From Acinetobacter lwoffii (GTDB lineage Bacteria > Pseudomonadota > Gammaproteobacteria > Pseudomonadales > Moraxellaceae): 64,000 nucleotides of DNA. The notes below the pieces were generated by a model. The model was not told the origin of the DNA, ran no database searches, and saw only the letters and a list, made by a program, of their open reading frames with translations. Both the position numbers and the translations under genes were made by a program. How positions within the stretch are numbered: position 1 is the stretch's first letter; each line of letters begins with the position of its first letter. Location: the NCBI RefSeq assembly GCF_024129435.1, contig NZ_JAMXXN010000009.1, forward strand, positions 1 to 64,000, in the 5' to 3' direction. This document shows positions 17,680 through 26,679 of the stretch, in pieces.

Positions 17680-18362
17680 TGGAATGGTTCACTGCGTTTT
17701 TTCAGGATTTACAGTTATCGGCACCGGCCCTCTGGCATGGTTTCAGTATCACCTTAAAAGTTTTATGTTTTGCCACGGTTGGCGGAGTTTTGATTGGTAC
17801 CTTACTCGCCTTGATGCGGCTGTCTTCAATCCGAATATTGAACTGGATTGCCAAAGGCTATGTGAATCTGTTCCGTTCGATTCCCCTGCTGTTGGTGCTG
17901 ATGTGGTTCTATTTCGCTGTGCCCTTTATCTATACCGGGGTGACTGGAAACTACCTGACCATGGATACGGCATTGGTGTCCAGTATTGTCGCCTTTATGC
18001 TGTTTGAAGCCGCCTATTTTTCCGAAATTGTCCGTGCCGGGATTCAGTCTATTCCCAAGGGACAAACCGATGCCGCCTCTGCACTGGGCATGAGCTATAG
18101 CCAGTCCATGCGGCTGATTGTGCTGCCTCAGGCTTTTCGCAAGATGACACCCCTGTTATTGCAACAGACCATTATTTTGTTTCAGGATTCCACCATGGTC
18201 TATGCGATTGGCCTGCTGGACTTTTTCCGTACCAATTATGTCCGGGGTGATCTGATGTCTTTACTGACTCAATATATTCTTTTTGCCGGTTTGGTGTATT
18301 TCATCGTCAGCATGATCGCTACATATATCGTGAAAAAATTACAACAGAGGTTAACTGTATGA
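17679..18362 (+). CDS. gltK: Amino-acid ABC importer permease (GltK-like)
   Basis: This 227-residue second permease subunit has the same family pattern: VNLFRSIPLLLVLMWFYFAV, FEAAYFSEIVRAGIQSIPKG, ASALGMSYSQSMRLIVLPQA and LFQDSTMVYAIGLLDFFR. It overlaps gltJ by one base and gltL by four (ATGA), which is typical of a tightly coupled transporter operon. Length is as in E. coli GltK (224). Confidence 0.9.
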   Translation: MEWFTAFFQDLQLSAPALWHGFSITLKVLCFATVGGVLIGTLLALMRLSSIRILNWIAKGYVNLFRSIPLLLVLMWFYFAVPFIYTGVTGNYLTMDTALVSSIVAFMLFEAAYFSEIVRAGIQSIPKGQTDAASALGMSYSQSMRLIVLPQAFRKMTPLLLQQTIILFQDSTMVYAIGLLDFFRTNYVRGDLMSLLTQYILFAGLVYFIVSMIATYIVKKLQQRLTV

Positions 18363-19102
18363 GCGAAGCTAAAGTCATGATTGACCTCCAGCATGTCAGC
18401 AAATGGTATAAGGATTTCCAGGTACTGACCGACTGCACGACGCAGATCCGACAAGGTGAAGTGGTTGTGGTTTGTGGTCCTTCAGGTTCAGGAAAATCTA
18501 CCCTGATTAAAACCGTCAATGGCCTAGAACCTGTCCAGCAAGGCAATATTCTGGTGGATGGGATCAAAATTAATGATCCGAAAACCAATTTAAATAAATT
18601 GCGCAGTCGCGTTGGCATGGTCTTTCAGCATTTTGAGTTGTTCCCGCATCTCAGCATTATGGAGAACCTGAGCATTGCACAAATCAAAGTATTAGGTCGT
18701 TCTGAAGCCGAGGCCAAGCAGAAAGGGCTTGCCTATCTGGATCGTGTCGGCTTAAGTACACAGGCCAATAAATATCCGGCACAGCTTTCTGGAGGACAGC
18801 AGCAACGTGTTGCGATTGCCCGTGCACTGAGTATGGATCCGATTGCCATGTTATTTGATGAACCGACTTCTGCACTTGATCCTGAGATGATTAATGAAGT
18901 GCTTGATGTCATGGTCGGACTGGCCCAAGAAGGCATGACCATGATGTGTGTCACGCATGAAATGGGCTTTGCACGACAAGTCGCCAATCGGGTGATCTTC
19001 ATGGATCAGGGTAAAATTGTGGAAGATTGCAGTAAAGACGACTTCTTCAATACACCGCGTGGTGAGCGTGCCCAGCAATTCTTAAACAAGATTCTGCACT
19101 AA
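18359..19102 (+). CDS. gltL: Amino-acid ABC importer ATPase (GltL-like)
   Basis: This 247-residue ATPase energises the importer. It carries Walker A (GPSGSGKST), the Q-loop (GMVFQHFELFPHLSIMENL), the ABC signature (LSGGQQQR), Walker B (AMLFDEPTSALDPEM) and the switch histidine (VCVTHEMGFA). It is the last gene of the operon and is followed by a terminator at 19133-19158. Confidence 0.92.
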   Translation: MSEAKVMIDLQHVSKWYKDFQVLTDCTTQIRQGEVVVVCGPSGSGKSTLIKTVNGLEPVQQGNILVDGIKINDPKTNLNKLRSRVGMVFQHFELFPHLSIMENLSIAQIKVLGRSEAEAKQKGLAYLDRVGLSTQANKYPAQLSGGQQQRVAIARALSMDPIAMLFDEPTSALDPEMINEVLDVMVGLAQEGMTMMCVTHEMGFARQVANRVIFMDQGKIVEDCSKDDFFNTPRGERAQQFLNKILH

Positions 19103-19132
19103 GCTATCGTCCTTAAATAGGATCATTCACAA

Positions 19133-19158
19133 AAAAGCTCATCTTGGGATGAGCTTTT
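19133..19158 (+). terminator. Terminator after gltL
   Basis: AAAAGCTCATC/GATGAGCTTTT with a TTGG loop. It may also serve the convergent fpr gene. Confidence 0.8.
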
Positions 19159-19177
19159 GACGAGGCTAGATTCAGCC

Positions 19178-19939
19178 TTACCAGTAATTCTCGACCGCGA
19201 TATTACCTTCACCACGACGGTTCATGGTCAGGCCACGGGCTTTTAAGGCTTCTTTGGTGTCATCGACCATATCCGGGTTACCACAAAGCATGACATGCGT
19301 TGTTTCCGGATTAAGCGCTATACCTGCTGCTTTTTCCAGCTCACCATTGGCAATCAGAATGGGTAAACGGTCGTGTAAAGGTGCATCGGGTTCACGGGTA
19401 ATAATCGGGATAAATTTAAAACCGGTATGCCCTTCACCAAAGGTCTCGGCGATTTCCTGAATCCGGTCAACATAAGCGAGTTCTGCCCGGGTGCGTACAC
19501 TATAAACCAGATTGATTTTTTCGTATTTGCTCCAGGTCTCAAAGTCTTGCAACATACAAATAAACGGTGCCAGCCCCGTGCCAGTACCCAGTAACCACAA
19601 GTCTTTAGGCAAAGGCAATTGATAACGTGCCAGAGTCAGATAACCATAAGGAATTTTTTCCAGATGCAGCACATCCCCGACTTTGAGGTGCTGTAAATTG
19701 GAAGTAAATTTACCTTCTGGAACGACAATCGAGAAAAACTCCAGAGTTTCATCAAAAGGAGATGACACTACCGAATAGGCACGAACCACCAGTTCATCCC
19801 CCACTTGCAAACCAATACGCGCAAACTGCCCTGCGGTAAACTTAAAATGTGCCGGGCGTGTCATCGTAAAACTAAATAATGTATTGGTCCAACGGTGTAC
19901 AGATAAAACTTTTTCTCGGGTAAATTTTTCAATTGACAT
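19178..19939 (-). CDS. fpr: Ferredoxin/flavodoxin-NADP+ reductase
   Basis: This 253-residue FAD enzyme moves electrons between NADPH and ferredoxin or flavodoxin. FAD-binding residues are in VVRAYSVVSSPFDETLEFFS (RxYS), the pyrophosphate/NADP loop in LWLLGTGTGLAPFICMLQ, and the C-terminus ends RRGEGNIAVENYW with the aromatic residue that stacks on the flavin. ATG 19939 (MSIEKFTREKVLSVH) is preferred over 19987, which would overlap little of use and adds a non-homologous stretch. It is transcribed divergently from a LysR gene 85 bp away, as in the Pseudomonas fprA/finR pair. Confidence 0.92.
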   Translation of the reverse strand: MSIEKFTREKVLSVHRWTNTLFSFTMTRPAHFKFTAGQFARIGLQVGDELVVRAYSVVSSPFDETLEFFSIVVPEGKFTSNLQHLKVGDVLHLEKIPYGYLTLARYQLPLPKDLWLLGTGTGLAPFICMLQDFETWSKYEKINLVYSVRTRAELAYVDRIQEIAETFGEGHTGFKFIPIITREPDAPLHDRLPILIANGELEKAAGIALNPETTHVMLCGNPDMVDDTKEALKARGLTMNRRGEGNIAVENYW

Positions 19940-20024
19940 GATTTCAACGTGGCATGAAAGACTGTGCTCATGGTAGCATGGCAACATAATTTATTAATAT
20001 TTTTTAAATGTTAAGGCTCTACTC

Positions 20025-20903
20025 ATGCGCATGACTTTACGCCAATTGGCTGTTTTTGTAGCAGTGGCACAAGAGGGTACCGTAACGAAGGCTAGCGATG
20101 CCGTCAAGCTTACACAAAGTGCGGCTAGTATGGCTTTAGCAGATCTGGAAGATGGTCTGGGTGCTCCACTATTTGACCGTCTAGGCAAACGTTTACAGCT
20201 GAATGACCTGGGGCGCTTTCTTCTCCCTCAAGCCCTGGAAATTTTAGGTCGTTGTGAATCTTTTGAACAAGTCGCTAAAGGTGAGCTTCAAAGTATCGAT
20301 TTACGTTTAGGTGCAACCCTGACGATTTCAGATTACCTGATTCCTGACCTAATGGCCGATTTCTTGAAAATCAAGCCGCAAGCACATTTACAGCTTCAAG
20401 TCGGTAATACCCGTCAAATGATTGAAGCGGTGAATCAGTTCCAGCTGGATCTTGCCTTAATTGAAGGTTCATGTCATTTGCCACAGCTCCAATGTATCCA
20501 TTGGCGTGATGATGAGCTGGCTGTGTGCTGTGCGCCAGACCACCCTCTTGCGCAATTGAACCGTGAACTAACCGCTGAAGATTTCAAATCTGTAGAATGG
20601 ATTTTGCGTGAAGAAGGTTCAGGTACCCGTGAGGTGTTTGACAATGCCATCTTGAAAGATGTACCAGATGCCAATATCCGTCTAACACTCGGTCATAATG
20701 AAGCGATTTTAAAAATTGTAGCGGGCGGAATTGGTATGTCCTGCATTTCCAAACTTGCGATTGAGCCTTTACGTGAAAAAGGTCAACTGGTAATTCTGGA
20801 TACACCATTCTGGTCGCTGACTCGTCCGCTGTTCATGCTGGTACATCGCCAGAAATATCAGGGTCCAGGTCTGAGAGCCTTTATGAATTTTTGTGAAAGC
20901 TAA
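20025..20903 (+). CDS. LysR-type regulator, FinR-like
   Basis: This is a 292-residue transcription factor. The N-terminal winged helix (MTLRQLAVFVAVAQEGTVTK, SAASMALADLEDGLGAPLFD, RLGKRLQLNDLGRFLLPQA) is a standard LysR DNA-binding domain. The rest is a periplasmic-binding-like effector domain, with WILREEGSGTREVFDNAI and HNEAILKIVAGGIGMSCISK typical of the CysB/GcvA-like sub-branch. Its position divergent from fpr suggests it activates fpr, as FinR does in Pseudomonas putida under redox stress; this role is inferred from synteny. Start ATG 20025 has AAGG about 10 bases upstream. Confidence 0.85.
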   Translation: MRMTLRQLAVFVAVAQEGTVTKASDAVKLTQSAASMALADLEDGLGAPLFDRLGKRLQLNDLGRFLLPQALEILGRCESFEQVAKGELQSIDLRLGATLTISDYLIPDLMADFLKIKPQAHLQLQVGNTRQMIEAVNQFQLDLALIEGSCHLPQLQCIHWRDDELAVCCAPDHPLAQLNRELTAEDFKSVEWILREEGSGTREVFDNAILKDVPDANIRLTLGHNEAILKIVAGGIGMSCISKLAIEPLREKGQLVILDTPFWSLTRPLFMLVHRQKYQGPGLRAFMNFCES

Positions 20904-20911
20904 AATATTAG

Positions 20912-20934
20912 AAGCACCTTCAGGTGCTTTTTTT
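20912..20934 (+). terminator. Terminator after the LysR gene
   Basis: AAGCACCT-TC-AGGTGCTT stem followed by a run of T. It lies between two convergent genes. Confidence 0.85.
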
Positions 20935-20942
20935 AGGATTCA

Positions 20943-21665
20943 TCAAAACTGACTTTCACATGGTATCCCATCGCCGTCACCATCCATTTTAGTATTTGGA
21001 CAGTTACGAATGAAAAATAATGCTTCCTCATAAGAACCCATCTGACTACAGTGTTCTCGACCATCGCATTTAAATTGAGATACAGATGGCGAAGTCGTTT
21101 CTGAAGTTTTCGAATTAACTGGGTTACTTTGGCTTCTTAACTCAGTGCCTTGATTTTCCAGGTTCTTCCTGCCCTGCTCAGATAATCCTTGCATAGGTAG
21201 ATCACCTTGCGCTGCTCGCTGTTCAGCGACAATTCGTTGCTGCTCTACCATCAGTCCTTCCAGCTTTTGCTGTTTTTGAACTTGGTAGCTTTGGTATTTG
21301 TTATAAACAAGAACAGCAAGAATCACCATAATCACCAGTCCTGATATTGTGATTATTTTTGATGTAGTTGATGATTTTTTCTTTTCATAACGTAGAGAAG
21401 CTCTGGTTTCAGTATCTCCATGTAGATCATTGTTTTGTGTAACAGGAACTTCTTGCTTAATATCCAAGCGAATAATATGGTTTGCCTTAAACTTTCCATT
21501 ATCTTCCACAATCAAAAACTTTAATTTTTCCCCCATTTTTGGCGGAATATTTTTATTGGGAAAGTCTTTGACATGGAAAAATAAATCTTTGGATTGCCCT
21601 TCGATCTGAATAAAACCAAAACCACGATCTTCGTTATAGGTTTTGATTTTCCCCTCTTGAAACAT
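20943..21665 (-). CDS. Membrane-anchored cold-shock domain/Excalibur protein
   Basis: This 240-residue protein has three parts. Residues 1-70 form a cold-shock domain (GKIKTYNEDRGFGFIQIEG, DLFFHVKDFPN, GEKLKFLIVEDNGKFKANHI) with the RNP1 and RNP2 aromatics kept. Residues 104-125 are one transmembrane helix (IITISGLVIMVILAVLVY), followed by a Gln/Glu-rich predicted coil. The C-terminus (about 198-240) is an Excalibur domain with conserved cysteines and the calcium-loop DGDGDGIPCE. The nucleic-acid-binding part would face the cytoplasm and the Excalibur domain the periplasm. It is the last of three cold-shock-domain genes in a row. The function is unknown. Confidence 0.85.
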   Translation of the reverse strand: MFQEGKIKTYNEDRGFGFIQIEGQSKDLFFHVKDFPNKNIPPKMGEKLKFLIVEDNGKFKANHIIRLDIKQEVPVTQNNDLHGDTETRASLRYEKKKSSTTSKIITISGLVIMVILAVLVYNKYQSYQVQKQQKLEGLMVEQQRIVAEQRAAQGDLPMQGLSEQGRKNLENQGTELRSQSNPVNSKTSETTSPSVSQFKCDGREHCSQMGSYEEALFFIRNCPNTKMDGDGDGIPCESQF

Positions 21666-21826
21666 AATTCGCTCTTATCTTTAATATTTTTTATGATTGT
21701 AATCAAAAAGAGACTGAAAATCTTTTGTAAAATTCTCTAAAGCAGAAACACAAAAACTAGAAGGGCATCTTATGGCGGAAGAATAGATCCTAAGTTAAAA
21801 GTAAAAAATTAAAATTTCTTTTTTAT

Positions 21827-22186
21827 TTATACTTCGCCAAAAATCATAAAGCCAACAACTGATACCAATGCCAGCCATAGGGTCGGACTAAAGAAAAGTG
21901 AATTACGTACCGGAACAGGCACTGTAGGTGCCAAGGATTGCAAGGCGACGACTTCTGGCACAAATTCATCCTGCACTTTAATATCCAGACGTACTATGTT
22001 GTCTAAGGTCATGCTTTCTTGTTGGGAAATTATTCTAAATTTAAGCCGCTCTCCAATTTGTGGCTCAATTTCAGGCGAAGGTAAATCCTGTAGCTTGAAA
22101 CTTAACTCTTGAGCTTCCCCTATCAACTCCAAAGTACCCATACCACGTTCGGAATCGTAAGTTTTAATTTTCCCATCCGTAAACAT
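21827..22186 (-). CDS. Degenerate cold-shock-like protein with C-terminal helix, 119 aa
   Basis: The ATG at 22186 (MFTDGKIKTYDSERGMGTLE) aligns with the start of the neighbouring paralogue. The fold outline of a cold-shock domain is kept (GKIKTYDSERG, GERLKFRIISQQ, LDNIVRLDIK), but the RNP1 motif reads RGMGTLEL instead of RGFGFIxI and RNP2 reads LSFKLQDL instead of LFFHVKDF. The aromatic RNA-stacking residues are therefore lost. The C-terminus is a single hydrophobic helix (FFSPTLWLALVSVVGFMIFG). It looks like a diverged tandem copy of the preceding protein that has lost the Excalibur domain and probably canonical RNA binding. Confidence 0.75.
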   Translation of the reverse strand: MFTDGKIKTYDSERGMGTLELIGEAQELSFKLQDLPSPEIEPQIGERLKFRIISQQESMTLDNIVRLDIKVQDEFVPEVVALQSLAPTVPVPVRNSLFFSPTLWLALVSVVGFMIFGEV

Positions 22187-22315
22187 GACATTTATCTCTA
22201 TAGAATTCATTTAATTTGTATTCTAAGCCAAAGGAAATGTTCAGCATTGTTGCTGTTTGGTGGATTTTTTATGTGTTATCTGTCTCTTTGAATATATAAG
22301 CGGTGATGCTATAAA

Positions 22316-22340
22316 AAAAGAGGCTCGAAAGCCTCTTTTT
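22316..22340 (-). terminator. Terminator after the 97-aa cold-shock gene
   Basis: AAAAAGAGGC/GCCTCTTTTT with a six-base loop lies 40 bp past the stop codon at 22380. Confidence 0.75.
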
Positions 22341-22379
22341 AAATGTGATCAAAACTATTTTTAGTGTGAAGATTATCCA

Positions 22380-22673
22380 TTAACCACGGAAGTTGTTTAA
22401 CAATGCCGATGTAATTGATTTATTGTGTGTTGCTACTTTGGTTTTTTTAGCTTTCTTTGAGTTGTCTTCGACACGTTCAATCTTAATCGCTTTATACTTA
22501 TCGCCATTTTCAACAACATTAAATTTCACGCGTTCATTGCGTTTTGGCTCGCCTTCTGCCGCAGGGAAGTCTGAAATATGGAAGAATACATCTCCCTCAG
22601 CGCAGCCAATAAAACCGAAACCTTTGGCAGGGTCATACTGTTTGATTTTGCCCTGATACAATTCATCTTTCAT
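22380..22673 (-). CDS. Cold-shock-domain protein with basic tail, 97 aa
   Basis: A cold-shock domain occupies residues 1-68 (GKIKQYDPAKGFGFIGCAEG, DVFFHISDFP, NERVKFNVVENGDKYKAIKI), with both RNP motifs intact. A lysine-rich tail follows (DNSKKAKKTKVATHNKSITS). It is longer than the usual 67-70-residue Csp and lacks the membrane helix of its two neighbours. It is likely a soluble single-stranded nucleic-acid-binding protein or RNA chaperone. Terminators on both sides suggest it is transcribed on its own. Confidence 0.88.
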   Translation of the reverse strand: MKDELYQGKIKQYDPAKGFGFIGCAEGDVFFHISDFPAAEGEPKRNERVKFNVVENGDKYKAIKIERVEDNSKKAKKTKVATHNKSITSALLNNFRG

Positions 22674-22713
22674 GCTATTGTCCTATCCTGAAAATGCCCT
22701 GTCTACATTATAT

Positions 22714-22742
22714 AAAAAAGAGGCTGTAGTAGCCCCTTTTTT
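22714..22742 (-). terminator. Terminator after upp
   Basis: AAAAAAG/CTTTTTT with an inner GGCT/AGCC stem, 16 bp past the upp stop codon. Confidence 0.75.
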
Positions 22743-22757
22743 CATCATATTCAAAAA

Positions 22758-23393
22758 TTAGTCTTTTTGAACTGAACCAAAGATTTTATCGCCAGCATCG
22801 CCAAGACCTGGAACGATATAACCATTTTCATTTAAGCCATTATCGATAGAAGCAGTAAAAATCACAACATCCGGATGCGTAGCTTCTACACGCTTAATGC
22901 CTTCTGGAGCAGCAACCAGAACCATCACACGAATGTCTTTACAGCCGCTGGCTTTCAATACATCAATTGCAGCCACTAAAGAAGAACCTGTCGCCAACAT
23001 TGGATCAATGATCATCGCGATACGGTTTTGTACATCTGGAACCAGTTTTTTATAATAGGTACGTGCTTCCAGAGTTTCTTCATCACGCTCTAAACCAAGT
23101 ACCGATACTTTTGCACTTGGAATCAGGTTCAGGAAACCGTCGAGCATGCCAATACCGGCACGTAGAATTGGCACAACCGTGATTTTTTTACCCGCAATAC
23201 GGTCAACTGTAACAGCACCATTCCAGCCATCAATATCATGTTCAACCATTGGCAGGTCTTTAGTTGCTTCATAAGTTAGAAGCATGGTCACTTCTTGAGC
23301 TAACTCACGGAAATTCTTGGTACTAATATCTGCACGACGGAGTAAACCAAGCTTATGTCGAATGAGTGGATGACGGATTTCATGGATTGCCAC
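22758..23393 (-). CDS. upp: Uracil phosphoribosyltransferase
   Basis: This 211-residue enzyme of pyrimidine salvage makes UMP from uracil and PRPP. Clear landmarks are [15 protein letters not shown] at the start, [36 protein letters not shown] (the PRPP-binding loop) and the C-terminal uracil loop [15 protein letters not shown]. Length matches the E. coli protein (208). It is flanked by terminators, so it forms a single-gene unit. Confidence 0.97.
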   Translation of the reverse strand: MAIHEIRHPLIRHKLGLLRRADISTKNFRELAQEVTMLLTYEATKDLPMVEHDIDGWNGAVTVDRIAGKKITVVPILRAGIGMLDGFLNLIPSAKVSVLGLERDEETLEARTYYKKLVPDVQNRIAMIIDPMLATGSSLVAAIDVLKASGCKDIRVMVLVAAPEGIKRVEATHPDVVIFTASIDNGLNENGYIVPGLGDAGDKIFGSVQKD

Positions 23394-23462
23394 GGGAGAA
23401 CACCTAAAAGGTTAAAGATAAATTTCCGCTATTATAAAGGCTTTTATTGATTTGTATAAATA

Positions 23463-23492
23463 AAAAAGCCCCCAATCATGGAGGCTTTTTTG
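23463..23492 (-). terminator. Terminator at the end of the nuo operon
   Basis: AAAAAAGCCCCC/GGAGGCTTTTTT with a short loop, 25 bp past the nuoN stop codon. Confidence 0.85.
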
Positions 23493-23516
23493 TAATAACG
23501 TCAATCTTTGCAGATA

Positions 23517-25061
23517 TTAGTTAAAACCACTTTGAACCAAAGTGAAAATGAACTGTTGCAATTCAGGTGACATGGCAAAGAATGCATATTTAGATACTGC
23601 AATTACTGGATCTGGGTAGACACCGATCACAAGTACCGCAAGCGCAGCAAGAAGTACCATGATACCGCCCACTTTTTGACCCCAATGATTCACCGCATCT
23701 AAACGTGGTGTTTCAGGTGGTGTCATGTAAAGCACAACCATCACACGTAGGTAGTAGTATAGACCGATACCAGAACCCAAGATAACCATCGCAGTCAGGA
23801 ACCAGGCTTCGCCTGCAACCGCAGTTTTAATCACCAGGAACTTACCGATAAAGCCGGCAGTTAAAGGAATACCTGCAAGAGACAGCATCATCACCGTCAA
23901 TACAGCAGTCAAGACTGGACGGCGCCAGAACAGACCACGGTATTCAGCCAAGCTACCCGCTTCGTCGGTATTATTATACGGACTAGACATCAGCGTAACG
24001 ACACCGAACGCACCGATCGTGGTTAATACATAGGTAATCACGTAGACGTTTACACTTTCAAAAGTCGCGAAACCTTGAACCTGTAAGAAATCCGTATTAC
24101 GTGAACTTACGATGGCAACCAGCAAATAACCAAAGTGTGCAATTGAAGAGTATGCCAAGATACGTTTCAAGTTCACCTGGCGAACCGCCAGCAAGTTACC
24201 TGCAAGGATAGACAGAACCGCAATAATCGAAATGATGGTGACGAAGCTGTCTGCCAAAATTAAACCTGAAGACAATGCATAACGAACAAAAAGACCAATC
24301 ATCGCCACTTTTGCAACTGTCGCAAGGAAAGTCGCGATTGGCGCTGGTGCACCAGCGTATACGTCTGGTGTCCATTTGTGGAATGGTGCAAGCGATAATT
24401 TAAATGCCACAGCAAATACAATTAAAGCCAGACCAATCACGACAGCCGGTTGACTGAATACGGTAAACAGTTTGCCTGGTTCAGCAACGAAACTTAAAGT
24501 ACCTGTATATGCATAAATATATGCCATACCCATGAGCAGCATTGCAGACGCAGTTGCTGAAAGCACCAGATATTTCACACCCGCTTCAAGCGATTGAGAA
24601 CGTTGATGTGTATATGCCAACAAGCCATATACAGGAATCGACATTAACTCAAGGCTAATAAAGAATGATGCATAGTGTGAGCTAGCTACCATTAGCATGG
24701 CACCCGCAACGGATGTCAGCATCAGGATATACAGCTCTTCACGGTTATCTTTATAGGTTTCGATATACGCGTGAGATAGCGTTGCACATGCAAGTGCAGC
24801 AACCAGGATCACAAACTGGTACAGCATCGTAAATGGATCTACGATGAACAGATTCATCACGTTGGCAGGTGCAAACACGCCTGCCAACAAAACGAAAATG
24901 ATATAGAACGCAGCAAGGTTTAAACCAATCACCGTGGTGGTAGCCACCAAGTTATGGTTACGCTTGATTGCGGTCAGCAACATCACGACGATCGCAGTTA
25001 ACGACACGATCATCACAGGTGCTAGAGGCATAAGCTCAGAAAAAGACATTGTGAAGTTCAT
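23517..25061 (-). CDS. nuoN: NADH-quinone oxidoreductase subunit N
   Basis: This 514-residue antiporter-like subunit lies in the membrane arm of complex I and carries one of the proton channels. About fourteen helices; the conserved segments YASFFISLELMSIPVYGLLA, FKLSLAPFHKWTPDVYAGAP and LAYSSIAHFGYLLVAI contain the glutamate and lysine residues of the proton path. It is the last gene of nuoA-N, three bases after nuoM, and a terminator follows. Confidence 0.96.
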   Translation of the reverse strand: MNFTMSFSELMPLAPVMIVSLTAIVVMLLTAIKRNHNLVATTTVIGLNLAAFYIIFVLLAGVFAPANVMNLFIVDPFTMLYQFVILVAALACATLSHAYIETYKDNREELYILMLTSVAGAMLMVASSHYASFFISLELMSIPVYGLLAYTHQRSQSLEAGVKYLVLSATASAMLLMGMAYIYAYTGTLSFVAEPGKLFTVFSQPAVVIGLALIVFAVAFKLSLAPFHKWTPDVYAGAPAPIATFLATVAKVAMIGLFVRYALSSGLILADSFVTIISIIAVLSILAGNLLAVRQVNLKRILAYSSIAHFGYLLVAIVSSRNTDFLQVQGFATFESVNVYVITYVLTTIGAFGVVTLMSSPYNNTDEAGSLAEYRGLFWRRPVLTAVLTVMMLSLAGIPLTAGFIGKFLVIKTAVAGEAWFLTAMVILGSGIGLYYYLRVMVVLYMTPPETPRLDAVNHWGQKVGGIMVLLAALAVLVIGVYPDPVIAVSKYAFFAMSPELQQFIFTLVQSGFN

Positions 25062-25064
25062 GGC

Positions 25065-26678
25065 TTATTGGATCTCCACATTTTCAAGTTGAGTCGTTAC
25101 TTGATCAGCAACTTCAACCACTTCTTGAACTGGAATGTAGCTATTCGCTAACCACGCCATGCTTGAGTTAGAAACGTCGAGGAAGCTTTGTGGATATAGA
25201 CCAAGCCAAAGTAGACCAAACGCACAGATCAACAATAATGCGATTTCACGTGCATTTAGATCTTTTAACGGATTTGTATAGTGCTGCTGTTGCGCTTCAT
25301 TTGGTACACCAAACAAGGCTTTGTGAATCAGGATCAGACCGTACAGACCCGCAAATACCAAGCTGATTGCCGCAAGAATGGTAAACGCCGGGAATTTCGC
25401 ATAAGCACCCATCAGGATCAGGAACTCACCAATGAAGTTACCTAGACCTGGAATACCAACCAACGCCGCAACGAAGAACATCAGGAAGAATGCAAGATAC
25501 GGGAATTGACCACGCATACCACCCATCAAACGCATATCACGCGTATGCACACGCTCATATACCTGACCACACATAATGAACAGTGCAGCAGATGAAATAC
25601 CATGTGCCAACATCATGATCATCAGACCTTGGAAGGTCAGGATGTTACCTGCGTAGATCGCAAGTAAAACGAAGCCCATGTGTGAAATAGAGGTATAAGC
25701 CAACAGGCGTTTCATGTCGGTTTGCTGGAAAGCACACCAAGCACCGTAGAAAATACCGATTAAACCAAGAATGATTGCGAAGTCTGCAAACTGTGCAGAC
25801 GCTGCCGGGAAGAACGGAATCACGAAACGTAATAAACCGTACGCCGCAGTCTTAATCAAGATACCTGCAAGATCGACAGAACCCGCTGTTGGTGCTTGCG
25901 CATGCGCATCTGGTAACCAGCCGTGTAATGGGAAAACTGGAAGTTTTACCGCAAAACCGATGAATAAACAGATCATGAATGCATAAGCCACCGCTGGCGC
26001 CTGAGCGTCAAGCGTATTCGCCACACCTAATAGATAGTTGTAGTCGAAACGGATTTCGCCAGTCATGGTATAGCCCACAGTCACCAGACCAAGGATACCA
26101 ATCAGCATCACCAAACCGGCAACCTGCGTGTAAATGAAGAACTTGTTAGCTGCATAAACACGTGACTTGCCTTCTGCCCCTTTATGACCCCAAAGGGCAA
26201 TCAGGAAGTAGATCGGTACCAGCATCATCTCCCAGAAGAAGAAGAACAGGAATAAGTCAATCGCCAGAAACACACCGATGACACCACCTAAAGACCATAA
26301 AAGGTTCAAGTGGAAGAAACCAACGTTCTTTTGAATCTCGCCCCATGAACAGCCTACTGCCAATACACCCAGGAGTGCAGTCAAGCCAACCATAAGAAGT
26401 GATAAACCATCCACTGCTAAGTGAATGTTAATGCCCAGGGTTTGAATCCAAGGCAATTTGAATTCGGCAGCCCACGAAGGTGTAGCACCGCCTAATTCAT
26501 AGTTGTAAGTACCAGTCTGCCAAAGGACTATGGTCAAGACCAAGGTCACCAGCATACCGATCAGCGCGATATAACGCGGCAAGTGTTGGTCGAGTTTATC
26601 GACCAACCAGCATATGAAACCTGCAATGAACGGAATGAGGATCAGAGCCGGCAAAATAATATTGTTTGGAGCTTCCAT
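25065..26678 (-). CDS. nuoM: NADH-quinone oxidoreductase subunit M
   Basis: This 537-residue antiporter-like proton-channel subunit has the key residues in LFFFFFWEMMLVPIYFLIAL (the conserved Glu), VKLPVFPLHGWLPDAHAQAP (Lys/His) and LLAYTSISHMGFVLLAI. The final polar tail (VVEVADQVTTQLENVEIQ) is somewhat long. It is one base from nuoL and three from nuoN. In complex I it sits between NuoL and NuoN in the membrane arm. Confidence 0.96.
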   Translation of the reverse strand: MEAPNNIILPALILIPFIAGFICWLVDKLDQHLPRYIALIGMLVTLVLTIVLWQTGTYNYELGGATPSWAAEFKLPWIQTLGINIHLAVDGLSLLMVGLTALLGVLAVGCSWGEIQKNVGFFHLNLLWSLGGVIGVFLAIDLFLFFFFWEMMLVPIYFLIALWGHKGAEGKSRVYAANKFFIYTQVAGLVMLIGILGLVTVGYTMTGEIRFDYNYLLGVANTLDAQAPAVAYAFMICLFIGFAVKLPVFPLHGWLPDAHAQAPTAGSVDLAGILIKTAAYGLLRFVIPFFPAASAQFADFAIILGLIGIFYGAWCAFQQTDMKRLLAYTSISHMGFVLLAIYAGNILTFQGLMIMMLAHGISSAALFIMCGQVYERVHTRDMRLMGGMRGQFPYLAFFLMFFVAALVGIPGLGNFIGEFLILMGAYAKFPAFTILAAISLVFAGLYGLILIHKALFGVPNEAQQQHYTNPLKDLNAREIALLLICAFGLLWLGLYPQSFLDVSNSSMAWLANSYIPVQEVVEVADQVTTQLENVEIQ

Positions 26679-26679
26679 T

